NCBI GenBank assembly: GCA_964596125.1 | Contig: CAZQRP010000024.1 | Coordinates: 1-57,977 of the forward strand | DNA: 57,977 nt | Reading direction: 5' to 3' | DNA from: CAZQRP01 sp964596125 | GTDB lineage: Bacteria > Chloroflexota > Dehalococcoidia > GIF9 > UBA5629 | Shown: positions 26,982 through 35,588 of the stretch, in pieces | Numbering within the stretch: position 1 is the stretch's first letter | Layout: every line of letters starts with the position of its first letter | The notes under the pieces: generated by a model | What the model saw: only the letters and a program-made list of their open reading frames with translations | Databases searched by the model: none | What the model was told of the DNA's origin: nothing | Made by a program: the position numbers and the translations under genes

Positions 26982-27917
26982 CTACAAACGTTCGGCCACC
27001 CTGAGCTTAGCACTGCGGCTCCTCGGATTGCTTTCAATTTCTTCCATGGATGGGGTAATGACTTTTTTTGATATGAGTTTAAGACTCGGTGCATGCCCAC
27101 AATTGCAGACTGGGGTGTGGGGAGGGCAAACACATCCCTTGGTTTCTTGTTTAATGAATTGCTTAACAATACGGTCTTCGAGCGAATGGTAGCTTATAAC
27201 TACTAATCGACCTCGCCGATCGAGACAGTTGATACTCTGATTTAGAGCTGTCTCTAAATTCTCCAGTTCATGATTGACGACGATACGTAATGCCAAAAAC
27301 GTTTTAGTTGCCGGGTGGATTTTGCGTCGCCTGCTGCCGACAGCCTGCTCTACTATGCTCGCTAACTCAAGAGTACTGATTACAGGGCGGTTCTTAACAA
27401 TATATCTGGCTATTTTCCGACAGTGATGTTCTTCTCCATATTCTCGAATAAGTTGAGCTAGCTTGTCTTCAGGCAGAATATTAACGAGATCGGTTGCCGT
27501 CAGTATCTGGTTTGGATTAAAACGCATATCTAGTTGAGCATCGAGTTGGAAACTAAAACCACGTTCAGCAGTATCGATCTGGGGGGAAGATATACCGAGA
27601 TCAAAAATAATGCCATCGACAGGCAGGAAGTTACTTTTTTGGCAAATAGCTTCAAGGTTGGCGAAGTTATCATTAACCAACAGGACTGACCTCTCGTAAT
27701 CTGCCAGTTTGATCCTGGCGATCCTGATAGCTTCAGGATCGGCATCGATTCCCAGGACTTGTCCGGTGGCAAGACTTCTTTCTAAAATGGCTAGTGTGTG
27801 CCCACCCATACCGATAGTACAGTCCACATACCGTTTTCCTGGCCGTACCTGTAATGCTGAGACGGCCTCATTAAGAAGAACGGATTTATGAATTGGTAAA
27901 GACATAGTTAACGTCAT
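26982..27917 (-). CDS. rsmH: 16S rRNA (cytosine-1402 N4) methyltransferase RsmH
   Basis: A 311-residue RsmH (MraW), which methylates C1402 of 16S rRNA using S-adenosylmethionine. Motifs: HKSVLLNEAVSAL, YVDCTIGMGGHTLAIL (SAM site), GIDADPEAI, GIIFDLGISSPQID, and the C-terminal VISYHSLEDRIVKQF. Its start overlaps the mraZ stop by 4 bases, so translation is coupled. A 70-base gap separates it from ftsA, where most bacteria have ftsL, pbpB and mur genes. Confidence 0.96.
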   Translation of the reverse strand: MTLTMSLPIHKSVLLNEAVSALQVRPGKRYVDCTIGMGGHTLAILERSLATGQVLGIDADPEAIRIARIKLADYERSVLLVNDNFANLEAICQKSNFLPVDGIIFDLGISSPQIDTAERGFSFQLDAQLDMRFNPNQILTATDLVNILPEDKLAQLIREYGEEHHCRKIARYIVKNRPVISTLELASIVEQAVGSRRRKIHPATKTFLALRIVVNHELENLETALNQSINCLDRRGRLVVISYHSLEDRIVKQFIKQETKGCVCPPHTPVCNCGHAPSLKLISKKVITPSMEEIESNPRSRSAKLRVAERL

Positions 27918-28345
27918 TGTTGAACCTTGAGACTTTCCATAATTTGAGGTGCCAATTCTTCAGCCTCCCGCTTAGCCAGGGCCCATAAATCAGGGCTCCA
28001 TAGTTCTATGCGGTCTCCGAGGCCGACTATAAAGGCTACATCTTTAATTTGAGCATGTTCCTTTAAACGTGATGGTAAAGCTATCCTTCCCTGGCCATCA
28101 AGTGTAAGATTTACAGCGTTAGCCAGAATAGCTCTCTTTAATTTTCTCTGTTGCTCACTTTCGATAATTTCTCCGGTAGCTAGTGGGCCAGCGCCCTTAT
28201 CGAAATCAGCCGTCCGGTATGCAACGATGCAGGTTTCTGCCCCACGGGTCACTATGAGTCCATTAGCAAATTCTTGCCGGAACTTTGGCGGTAAGGGCAG
28301 TCTCCCTTTGTTGTCGACCTTGTATTCGTATTCGCCGAGAAACAT
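27914..28345 (-). CDS. mraZ: Transcriptional regulator MraZ
   Basis: A 143-residue MraZ with two SpoVT-AbrB-like swapped-hairpin domains: FLGEYEYKVDNKGRLPLPPK (1-21) and LTLDGQGRIALPSRLKE (about 78-94), each with the DxxGR-(I/L)-xLP signature. MraZ binds repeats upstream of its own operon and represses division genes; such repeats are present at 28738-28770. It lies 18 bases after the winged-helix gene. Confidence 0.95.
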   Translation of the reverse strand: MFLGEYEYKVDNKGRLPLPPKFRQEFANGLIVTRGAETCIVAYRTADFDKGAGPLATGEIIESEQQRKLKRAILANAVNLTLDGQGRIALPSRLKEHAQIKDVAFIVGLGDRIELWSPDLWALAKREAEELAPQIMESLKVQQ

Positions 28346-28363
28346 TGTTGAGTTGGCCGGGAG

Positions 28364-28729
28364 CTAGTGTAGTACAGCCTCTCCTTCCAATTGTTTTTCT
28401 AATACTTTTATTTGAGTCCAATCCATCTTGGCTAGTTCCTCTATATATTCCTCGATATTCCATTCACTACTTAGAAAATAAGTACTGAGGCCATTGTTAT
28501 TCAGTTGTTCGGTGAGAATATGCTTTCTGACCAGAGATGAAATTGCATCTCGCAGGCTAGTCCTGGCACTGTCCATAGCGCTGGCAATAGTGTATAAGCT
28601 CAGCTTCGCATGCGGGTGCCGTGCCCAAAAAAGAAGTAATTGGAGCTCAAGACCGGTAAATCTGTTCTCCTTCAGAAAGCTAAATAGTTTGCTATTTGCT
28701 ATCCGGTATTGAATGCAGTCAATTACCAT
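28364..28729 (-). CDS. Small winged-helix DNA-binding-like protein, first gene of the division operon
   Basis: A 121-residue protein not recognised by name. Residues 20-85 have a winged-helix pattern: FTGLELQLLLFWARHPHAKL, then YTIASAMDSARTSLRDAISS as the likely recognition helix pair, and a wing (VRKHILTEQLNNNGLSTYFL). The C-terminus is acidic and helical. It comes before mraZ, and the MraZ boxes are only about 10 bases before its ATG. It may be a second regulator of division genes or of another target; the sequence does not decide. Confidence 0.6.
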   Translation of the reverse strand: MVIDCIQYRIANSKLFSFLKENRFTGLELQLLLFWARHPHAKLSLYTIASAMDSARTSLRDAISSLVRKHILTEQLNNNGLSTYFLSSEWNIEEYIEELAKMDWTQIKVLEKQLEGEAVLH

Positions 28730-28737
28730 AATATTTT

Positions 28738-28770
28738 CCCACTTTCTACCACTTTCTACCCTTTTCTACC
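28738..28770 (-). promoter_or_regulatory. MraZ operator: four repeats with a 10-bp period
   Basis: On the minus strand the region reads as GGTAGAAAAG, GGTAGAAAGT, GGTAGAAAGT and GGGAAAATAT, giving AAAGTGG-type units every 10 bp. This matches the known MraZ box (AAAGTGG-like repeats one helical turn apart). It sits at the expected transcription start, between the -10 box and the winged-helix gene. Confidence 0.8.
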
Positions 28771-28801
28771 ATAATAAAACACATTTCGACATATTTGTCA
28801 A
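28771..28801 (-). promoter_or_regulatory. Promoter of the division operon
   Basis: TTGACA (28801-28796, minus strand) and TATTAT (28776-28771) are 19 bases apart; TTATTA one base earlier gives 18. The MraZ repeats begin directly after the -10 box. Confidence 0.6.
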
Positions 28802-28947
28802 TACCCCTGGCGCAAAAAAAAAGTATTTTTGCGAATTTTTCCAGTCATTTATTATGTCAATTTTAGAGATATGTCTATATATAGTAGTATCAATTTATTT
28901 GCCCCCAATATCCTGTATAATTATTAGTAATGGTGATTAATACGAAA

Positions 28948-28966
28948 TAGTACTAAAGTCTGGTAT
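28948..28966 (+). promoter_or_regulatory. AGTACTAAAG-type motif upstream of mogA
   Basis: ATAGTACTAAAGT-CTGGTA matches the pilin-upstream motif ATAGTACTAAAGTGCTGGT with one base missing. It lies about 45 bases before the mogA start. Function unknown. Confidence 0.45.
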
Positions 28967-29008
28967 TTTTTTTAGCGGTTTTCTGCCGTGCTTTCAGTAT
29001 GGTAAAAT

Positions 29009-29515
29009 ATGCAAATGCTGACTGCTGGTGTGTTGACCATCAGTGATAAAGGGTGGAGTGGTGAGCGACGGGATGAAAGCGGAAAGATTGCCCAAAAATA
29101 TATATCAGGGTTATCTATGGAGGTGGTCAGGTATGAAATTGTGCCCGATGATAAAGAGATCATCTCGGCAAAGCTTAAAGAATGGGCTGATGAAGTTGGG
29201 ATTGATCTTATTGTCACTAGTGGTGGAACAGGACTGTCTCCTAGAGATGTCACACCTGAGGCAACGCTGGCAGTAATTGACAGGATCGTTCCCGGTTTGC
29301 CTGAAGCTATGAGAATGGAAACCATGAAGAGGACACCAACTGCGGTACTCAGCAGGGCTATTGCTGGCAGTCGGGGCAAATGTTTGATTATTAATCTTCC
29401 GGGTAGTCCGAACGGAGTAAGGGAGTGTTTTGAAGCTGTTTTATCCGTTATACCTCATGCTCTTGAAATTCTTGCCGGTAAGGTATTTGACGGAGCTCAT
29501 GGGGGAGGTGGGTAA
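29009..29515 (+). CDS. Molybdopterin adenylyltransferase MogA/MoaB family
   Basis: A 168-residue MogA/MoaB protein that activates molybdopterin by adenylation before metal insertion. Motifs: GVLTISDKGWSGERRDESG (6-24, MogA-type), IVTSGGTGLSPRDVTPEAT (about 72-90) and LIINLPGSPNGVRECFEA (about 130-147). It starts the mogA-trmD-rplS-priA-def operon; its stop overlaps the trmD start by one base. The window also has a ThiF/MoaD pair at its right end. Confidence 0.9.
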   Translation: MQMLTAGVLTISDKGWSGERRDESGKIAQKYISGLSMEVVRYEIVPDDKEIISAKLKEWADEVGIDLIVTSGGTGLSPRDVTPEATLAVIDRIVPGLPEAMRMETMKRTPTAVLSRAIAGSRGKCLIINLPGSPNGVRECFEAVLSVIPHALEILAGKVFDGAHGGGG

Positions 29516-30264
29516 TGAGAATCGATATTCTGACATTGTTTCCTCAGATGTTTGATAGTTTATTCAATTTTAGTATTATTGGGCGTGCCAGAGACCGCTG
29601 TTTGGTCGATATCAAATTGCATGACATTCGCACTTATACCCATGATAGTCATCATATTGTTGACGATTATCCTTATGGTGGTGGGGCTGGTATGGTGCTT
29701 AAACCTGAGCCGATTTTTGAAGCTGTGGAAGCTATTACCGGTGAACTCAATGTAGTGTCTTCTGTTCCAGTTATCTTGCTTACTCCACAGGGCCGTGTTC
29801 TCAATCAAGAACTGGCTCAACAATTAGCAGACTGTCAGCACCTTATTCTTATCTGCGGTCATTACGAAGGTATTGACGAGAGGGTTGCCGAATATCTGGC
29901 TAACGATGAAATCAGCATTGGTGACTATGTGCTTAGTGGTGGTGAAATAGCAGCCATGGTAGTTGTCGACTGTGTGGTCAGATTGTTACGTGGCGCTGTT
30001 GGCTCGGAGGCGTCGGTTGAGGAAGATTCGCATATTAAGGGGCTTTTAGAATACCCTCAGTATACCCGACCGGCTGACTATCGCGGCTGGTTAGTGCCAT
30101 CGGTGTTACTTTCTGGAAACCATGGCGAGATTGGTCGCTGGCGGCGTCAGCAAAGTCTATTACGGACTGCAATCAGACGCCCGGACCTCCTGGAAAGCGC
30201 TGACCTTTCTAAGGAAGATAGAATTTTTTTAAACGAAATTAGAAATAATAAAGGTAATTCGTAG
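29515..30264 (+). CDS. trmD: tRNA (guanine-37 N1) methyltransferase TrmD
   Basis: A 249-residue SPOUT-family methyltransferase acting on G37 of tRNA. Motifs: RIDILTLFPQMF at the N-terminus, DYPYGGGAGMVLKPEP (about 56-71) and the knot LICGHYEGIDERV plus ISIGDYVLSGGE (about 110-142). Followed by rplS after 17 bases, the usual trmD-rplS order. Confidence 0.97.
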   Translation: MRIDILTLFPQMFDSLFNFSIIGRARDRCLVDIKLHDIRTYTHDSHHIVDDYPYGGGAGMVLKPEPIFEAVEAITGELNVVSSVPVILLTPQGRVLNQELAQQLADCQHLILICGHYEGIDERVAEYLANDEISIGDYVLSGGEIAAMVVVDCVVRLLRGAVGSEASVEEDSHIKGLLEYPQYTRPADYRGWLVPSVLLSGNHGEIGRWRRQQSLLRTAIRRPDLLESADLSKEDRIFLNEIRNNKGNS

Positions 30265-30281
30265 AAGGGACATATTGAATA

Positions 30282-30668
30282 ATGAATATAGATTCTCTTT
30301 ATCAAATTCAACCTAATCCTGAGATTCCTCAAATTAGTCCTGGTGATACAGTACGGGTGAGCTTTAAAGTACGAGAACCTAATAGGGAAAGACTTCAAAC
30401 TTTTCCCGGTTTAGTAATCAGGGTCAGGAAGGGGAGTGGTGGTGGAAACTTCACCATTAGGCGAGTTACTTCTGGAATTGGAGTTGAACATACCTTTCCA
30501 TTTGCCTCGTCGTTACTGGAAAAAGTTGAGGTGGTACGGCATGGTAAAGTTCGACGTGCAAAACTATATTATATGCGGCGTCTCAGTGCCAAAGAGGCTC
30601 GGCTCAAAGAGAGAAGAGAGAAATTGATGGAAAAAGTCGCTGCTGAGGAAACCGAAGAAGCTGGATGA
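30282..30668 (+). CDS. rplS: 50S ribosomal protein L19
   Basis: A 128-residue L19 of the 50S subunit. It has PGDTVRVSFKVREPNRERLQ (N-terminal barrel), FPGLVIRVRKGSG and FTIRRVTSGIGVEHTFPF, with a basic C-terminus (RRAKLYYMRRLSAKEARLKE). The stop overlaps the priA start by 4 bases. Confidence 0.97.
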   Translation: MNIDSLYQIQPNPEIPQISPGDTVRVSFKVREPNRERLQTFPGLVIRVRKGSGGGNFTIRRVTSGIGVEHTFPFASSLLEKVEVVRHGKVRRAKLYYMRRLSAKEARLKERREKLMEKVAAEETEEAG

Positions 30669-33100
30669 AGTATGCCGAGGTGGCGGTCAATTCACCTATT
30701 GCTCGACGCCGAAGTTTTTGTTACTCTGTACCTCTTCAATTTAACGTTACTATTGGGCAGGCTGTATGGGTGCCTTTTGGCTCCAAAGTACTGCAGGGTA
30801 TCGTTATTAAGCTGACTGATTTTCCTTCGTTTGAAGATACCAAGGAAATAGCTGATATCATATCATCTGGCCCTTTATTATCTTTAAACCAGGTTGGACT
30901 TGCCTTATGGCTCAGTGAATATTATCTTGCCTCACTTTTTGATACTGTTGCCCTGATGTTACCACCGGGATTTGAGCAGCGGCTGACCACGTTGTTTCAA
31001 TTTTCACCGCAATCTATAGATTTGTCGACGCTTAGTACCGAGCAAAGGCAAATGGTCAAATTTTTCCAGGATAAGGATAAAGTAAAGTTAAGAGAACTGG
31101 AAAAGAGATTTGGTAAAAAGAAAGCCGAACAGGTTATTCGGCAGTTAACCCGTCTCCATCTGCTGGTTAAGACTGAGCAACTAGAAGACTCAAAAATACG
31201 ACCGAAGTTAGCTCCTTATTTAAAGCTGGGAATTGATGCTGGCGCTGTTGAAGCACAACTTACTCAACTAAGGTCGGCAAGGGCGTTTCGACAGGCTGAA
31301 GTAATCGACTATCTGGCCAGACAACCTCAACCAGTGTCTGTAGCTGAGCTCAGAAGGTCTGTCACGTGCCAGTCAACGGTTATTAAATCGTTAAAGGATC
31401 GTGGCTTGGTTTCTGTACTATGGGTAGAGGTACGACGTGACCCGTTAGCTAATCTGAGCGCTGTTTCGTCATTTCAGCCAGTCCTAACGTCTTCTCAAGA
31501 AGAAGCCTGGCAAAGTATCAAGGCAGGACTGGTATATGAAAGTCATAATGGGCGTCCCCGAGTTTTTCTACTTGAAGGAGTTACAGGTAGCGGCAAGACC
31601 GAGATTTACCTCAGGACATTGGCTGAAGTTATCTCGCAGGGTAGACGTGGTATTTGTCTCGTTCCAGAGATAGCCCTGACTCCTCAGACGATAGAGCGTT
31701 TTGCCTCCCGTTTTCCTGGCCGTGTGGCTGTGTTTCATAGTGGGCTATCAGCGGGAGAGCGATTTGATGAGTGGCATCGCATAAAGCGTGGCGATTGTGA
31801 TGTGGTTATCGGCCCGAGAAGCGCCCTTTTTGTTCCTCAGCCTGACCTTGGCTTGATTGTTATTGATGAGGAACACGAATGGACATATAAGCAGTCGGAT
31901 AAACAGCCGCGATATCATGCCAGAGAAGCGGCTATTAAATTTGCTGAACTTAGTGGTGCTGCGGTTATCTTGGGCAGTGCTACTCCTGATGTTGAGACTT
32001 TCTATCGGGCTCAGCGAGGGGAGTTTGAGCTCGTTGAACTCAAGGAGCGTATTACGCCCCGGGGCATTTCACCCTTACCAGAAGTTGAAATTGTAGACGT
32101 CAGGGATGAGCTTAAGAATGGGAATCGAAGCCTGTTTAGTCGTTCTCTGTATAATGCCATGGCTGATACGTTAGCTCGCCGGGAACAGATAATTCTGTTT
32201 CTCAATCGGCGTGGAACAGCTACTTTTGTTCAGTGCAGAGATTGTGGTTTTGTTCTGAGTTGTCGGCATTGCTTATCGGCTCTCACCTTTCATTCAGCGG
32301 TAAATAAATTAATTTGCCATCATTGCAATTATTCTTCTCTGCCACCTCAGGCTTGCCCGCTGTGTTTTAGCCAGCGGCTCAGGTTTCTGGGGATCGGTAC
32401 CCAAAAAGTTGAGGACGAAACCAGGAATTTTTTCCCACGGGCTCGTATTCTCCGCTGGGACAGGGATGTCACGTCAAGACGGCGGGCTCATGAGGACATT
32501 TTAGCTCAATTTCAATCCCATCAGGCGGATATACTTATAGGGACTCAAATGATAGCCAAGGGCTTAGACTTACCTCAGGTCACACTGGCTGGAGTGATTA
32601 GCGCCGATACCGGTCTAAATTTACCCGATTTTCGGGCCAGTGAACGCACTTTTCAGCTTTTGTGCCAGGTAGCAGGTAGAGCAGGACGCGGTCTTGCAGC
32701 GGGAAAGGTTATCATTCAGACATACAGTCCCGACCATTACGCAGTCCAGGCAGCATCGAGACATGACTATCGGGGCTTTTACAGGCAGGAAATAGGTTAC
32801 CGCCGGCAGTTTGGCTATCCGCCGTTCAGCCATCTTGCCCGTCTCGTCTACAGTCACACGAATGCTGATGCCTGCCACCGCGAAGTGATGAGAATGGGCC
32901 AGTTGCTTGACAACGAAAAGGACAGGAAAGGTATAGCTGATTTACGGCTCATCGGGCCTGCACCGACGTTTGTACCAAGGATTAGGGGGCGCTATCAGTG
33001 GCAGATAGTTCTTTGCGGATCTTCACTGTCCGAGTTTTTAAATGATATTACTTTCTCTCATGGCTGGACTGTAGACATTGATCCAATCAGTGTGATTTAA
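30665..33100 (+). CDS. priA: Primosomal replication helicase PriA
   Basis: An 811-residue 3'-to-5' helicase that restarts stalled forks. It has the N-terminal 3'-DNA-binding domain (AEVAVNSPIARRRSFCYSVP), a linker winged helix (about 205-260), Walker A GVTGSGKTEIY (about 304), the DEEH box, and the family zinc region between the helicase lobes (CRDCGFVLSCRHC, CHHC, CPLC, about 523-565). The helicase C-lobe has GTQMIAKGLDLPQV and QVAGRAGRG. Length is slightly above E. coli PriA. Confidence 0.96.
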   Translation: MKYAEVAVNSPIARRRSFCYSVPLQFNVTIGQAVWVPFGSKVLQGIVIKLTDFPSFEDTKEIADIISSGPLLSLNQVGLALWLSEYYLASLFDTVALMLPPGFEQRLTTLFQFSPQSIDLSTLSTEQRQMVKFFQDKDKVKLRELEKRFGKKKAEQVIRQLTRLHLLVKTEQLEDSKIRPKLAPYLKLGIDAGAVEAQLTQLRSARAFRQAEVIDYLARQPQPVSVAELRRSVTCQSTVIKSLKDRGLVSVLWVEVRRDPLANLSAVSSFQPVLTSSQEEAWQSIKAGLVYESHNGRPRVFLLEGVTGSGKTEIYLRTLAEVISQGRRGICLVPEIALTPQTIERFASRFPGRVAVFHSGLSAGERFDEWHRIKRGDCDVVIGPRSALFVPQPDLGLIVIDEEHEWTYKQSDKQPRYHAREAAIKFAELSGAAVILGSATPDVETFYRAQRGEFELVELKERITPRGISPLPEVEIVDVRDELKNGNRSLFSRSLYNAMADTLARREQIILFLNRRGTATFVQCRDCGFVLSCRHCLSALTFHSAVNKLICHHCNYSSLPPQACPLCFSQRLRFLGIGTQKVEDETRNFFPRARILRWDRDVTSRRRAHEDILAQFQSHQADILIGTQMIAKGLDLPQVTLAGVISADTGLNLPDFRASERTFQLLCQVAGRAGRGLAAGKVIIQTYSPDHYAVQAASRHDYRGFYRQEIGYRRQFGYPPFSHLARLVYSHTNADACHREVMRMGQLLDNEKDRKGIADLRLIGPAPTFVPRIRGRYQWQIVLCGSSLSEFLNDITFSHGWTVDIDPISVI

Positions 33101-33110
33101 TGTAGTCAGC

Positions 33111-33602
33111 ATGGCAGTTCTTCCTATTTGCACCAGACCTGATGCTGTACTGAGAAAGAAAGCCAAAAGAGTGGTCAACATCGATGGCTCTGTGCAGCGA
33201 CTAATTGATGATATGATAGACACTATGAGAGCAGTCTCTGGCGTAGGTCTGGCTGCACCTCAAGTGGGAGTATCTCTCAGAGTGGTTGTTATCGAAATTC
33301 CGGGTGATGAGGTTATCACCATGATTAATCCGGAAATAGTCAAAAGGTCAGGCGAGCGTTCATTAAACGAGGCTTGTCTGAGTATTCCTGGCTATTACGG
33401 AGAAATCAGAAGGTCAAAATGGGTCAAGGTTAAAGCAAAGGACAGGCATGGTAAGGAAATCCGCATAAAAGGGGAAGACCTTCTTGGTCAAGCCCTGGAG
33501 CATGAGATTGACCATCTCAATGGTGTTCTCTATGTAGACCATGTGGAAAGCCCGGATAACTTACATGAGGTGCAAAGAGAGGAAAGTCAGGAAGGACTTT
33601 AA
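33111..33602 (+). CDS. def: Peptide deformylase
   Basis: A 163-residue metalloenzyme that removes the N-formyl group of new proteins. The three motifs are GVGLAAPQVG (about 44), EACLSIPGYYGEI (about 87; EACLS where EGCLS is commoner) and QALEHEIDHLNG (about 126, HExxDH metal site). It lies 10 bases after priA and is the last gene of the operon. Confidence 0.95.
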   Translation: MAVLPICTRPDAVLRKKAKRVVNIDGSVQRLIDDMIDTMRAVSGVGLAAPQVGVSLRVVVIEIPGDEVITMINPEIVKRSGERSLNEACLSIPGYYGEIRRSKWVKVKAKDRHGKEIRIKGEDLLGQALEHEIDHLNGVLYVDHVESPDNLHEVQREESQEGL

Positions 33603-33640
33603 GCCTCTATCTTGCTATTTCTCTTTTCTATAGAACTTGG

Positions 33641-35386
33641 CTATCCGGTCCAATCCATTTCCACAACGAATCTACCGGTCAGATTTTCTACGGATACCGG
33701 GTAGAATCCTGCAGCATCCTTTGTTATATTAAATGTTACCTTCTGGTTTCTCCCGGGTCCCAGGCTAATCTCCTCGATACTCTCGGCTATGCCTTTCACT
33801 CTTAAAACCACGCTATAATTGCCGGCAATTTCTCCCGTGTTGGTTGCGACAGCACTGATAGCTACATTTTCTCCCTGTTTCACTTTCTCCGGTATTATTG
33901 TTAAGTTGCTGATAGAGAACGCTGCCGGAAGACGAGTAATTACAGTAAACATACCACGTAGTCCATCCACCTCGACATAATAGTCTCCTGCGATATCCTT
34001 CACTACTGTAAAAGTAGCCATTTGAGTTCCGCCGGGATTCACAGTCAATTCCGAGACGCTTTCTACCACACTACCTATTCGCAGTACCATGCTGTATTGT
34101 CCTACTACTGTGCCTCTATTGGTTACTATGGCTGAGATCGTTACGGGATCTCCATCCTTCACCTGATTAGGAGTGATTGTTAAGTTGCTTACAGAAAATA
34201 GAGGAGCTGTCTTCACTGGTGCAATGAATGGTGTGGGTGTAGGTGTTGGTGCAGGTGTCGGTACGGGTTGGGGAGTGGGCGTGAAAGGAGGAGTGGCTGC
34301 CGGTTGTTCTGGTTTTGGTGTGATTGGCGATTGTGCTGGTATGGGCCGGGCTGGAGCTGGCTGTGGCGGCATCGCTCGCGGTGTTGTTGGTTGGATGGGA
34401 GTCGGTTGCGGAGGTAGTTGTCTGGGCCCCGTTTGTTGATCCGGTTTTGGTTGTGGTGGCATTGGCTGTGCCGGTGCTGGTTGCGGTGGTACCGGTTGCG
34501 ATGGCGCTGGTTGAGATGGTAATGGTTGTGGGGGAGCAACTCGCGGCTGCATTGGTTGAGGAGAAGTCCGTTGTGGCGGCATTGGTTGTACTGGTGTTGG
34601 TGGGGGTGGTGCTTTGGCAGGCTTTCCGGCTTTGGGTCCTGCTATAGCCTTTCTTTTTAGGGGTGAGGTAAAGACCAGGACTATAACAAGCATGATCACG
34701 ATCCCGGCTATAGCGCCGAATATAGCCCATAAGTATGGAGGGAACGTGGACCAGAAAGAAGCCTTTACCGTGAATGAACCTTTCTTGGGACCTATTTGAA
34801 CCACGTAATCACCCACTTCCTCTCTGGTCACTGTAAAACTAAGCGTGGTGCTTTCTCCTTTTTTCAGGTTTATATCTTTACTGGCGATAACTTCACCATT
34901 TATTTTCAGTTTAAGAGCGTCAAAGCTGAGAGTTTGCTCCGTTGATTTGTTTTGCGCTGTAATACTGATAACCACTTTTTCACCCTGGCTCACCTCAAGA
35001 GGATCAATGAGCAAGCCTTTAAGTTCGAGGTCCTTTGGTGCTACCGTGAAAGATCCTTCCAATTTGCCTATCTTAACAGTATACTCACCGGCTGTTTCTT
35101 TGCTCACATTGAAAATTATTTTCTCATCGTCTCCTGGCTCTAAATCGATGGTTTTAGCGGTTTCGACGGTATTATTTATTTTCAACTCCGCCGCATAGGT
35201 ACCAGCTTCGTCGCCGACGTTGGTCACCTTAACAGATATGTTAACGTTCTCCGTTACTTTTGCAAAGATTGGACTTATGTTTAAATCGCTTACTTCGAAC
35301 TTGGCTGCGGCATTGGCAGAAATGGGAAAAGCCAGGATGAGTGCTATCAATATAGTTACTGGCATAAGCCAGAGTGCTCTTTTCAT
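33641..35386 (-). CDS. CARDB-like repeat membrane protein with a long Pro/Gln-rich linker
   Basis: A 581-residue exported protein. The signal peptide is residues 1-26 (LMPVTILIALILAFPISANA). Two immunoglobulin-like CARDB-type domains follow (about 28-115 and 120-210), then one membrane segment (about 222-245), a linker of about 130 residues built of PQP/PxPxP units (about 260-395), and two more CARDB-like domains (about 400-490 and 495-580). The repeat signature is VSDLNISPIFAKVTENVNIS, repeated as VSNLTITPNQVKDGDPVTIS and ISNLTIIPEKVKQGENVAIS. ATG at 35386 is chosen for its AGGAGG site and signal peptide. Probably cell-surface or envelope; exact role unknown. Confidence 0.8.
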   Translation of the reverse strand: MKRALWLMPVTILIALILAFPISANAAAKFEVSDLNISPIFAKVTENVNISVKVTNVGDEAGTYAAELKINNTVETAKTIDLEPGDDEKIIFNVSKETAGEYTVKIGKLEGSFTVAPKDLELKGLLIDPLEVSQGEKVVISITAQNKSTEQTLSFDALKLKINGEVIASKDINLKKGESTTLSFTVTREEVGDYVVQIGPKKGSFTVKASFWSTFPPYLWAIFGAIAGIVIMLVIVLVFTSPLKRKAIAGPKAGKPAKAPPPPTPVQPMPPQRTSPQPMQPRVAPPQPLPSQPAPSQPVPPQPAPAQPMPPQPKPDQQTGPRQLPPQPTPIQPTTPRAMPPQPAPARPIPAQSPITPKPEQPAATPPFTPTPQPVPTPAPTPTPTPFIAPVKTAPLFSVSNLTITPNQVKDGDPVTISAIVTNRGTVVGQYSMVLRIGSVVESVSELTVNPGGTQMATFTVVKDIAGDYYVEVDGLRGMFTVITRLPAAFSISNLTIIPEKVKQGENVAISAVATNTGEIAGNYSVVLRVKGIAESIEEISLGPGRNQKVTFNITKDAAGFYPVSVENLTGRFVVEMDWTG

Positions 35387-35588
35387 TCTTGCCTCCTGAA
35401 AAAACAAACTAAGGTGTTCAATTCGCTTGTTTAATACTTTAATACTCTACGATAAAATGAATTTTAAATCAATAGTCCGGTAGCTATAGGTATGGAGTAA
35501 ATTATTGTGAACGTTGGAACTTCATTTTCATTGGCAGGTAACCTTTTTCTGTTTGTTGATAGTGAGGCAAGCTTTTTGGGAGGTGGTT

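Noticed and set aside
34167..34730. Long open frames on both strands across the Pro-rich linker of the CARDB-like protein
   Set aside because: They consist of low-complexity His/Thr/Val-rich strings caused by the CCN-rich repeats of the real gene.
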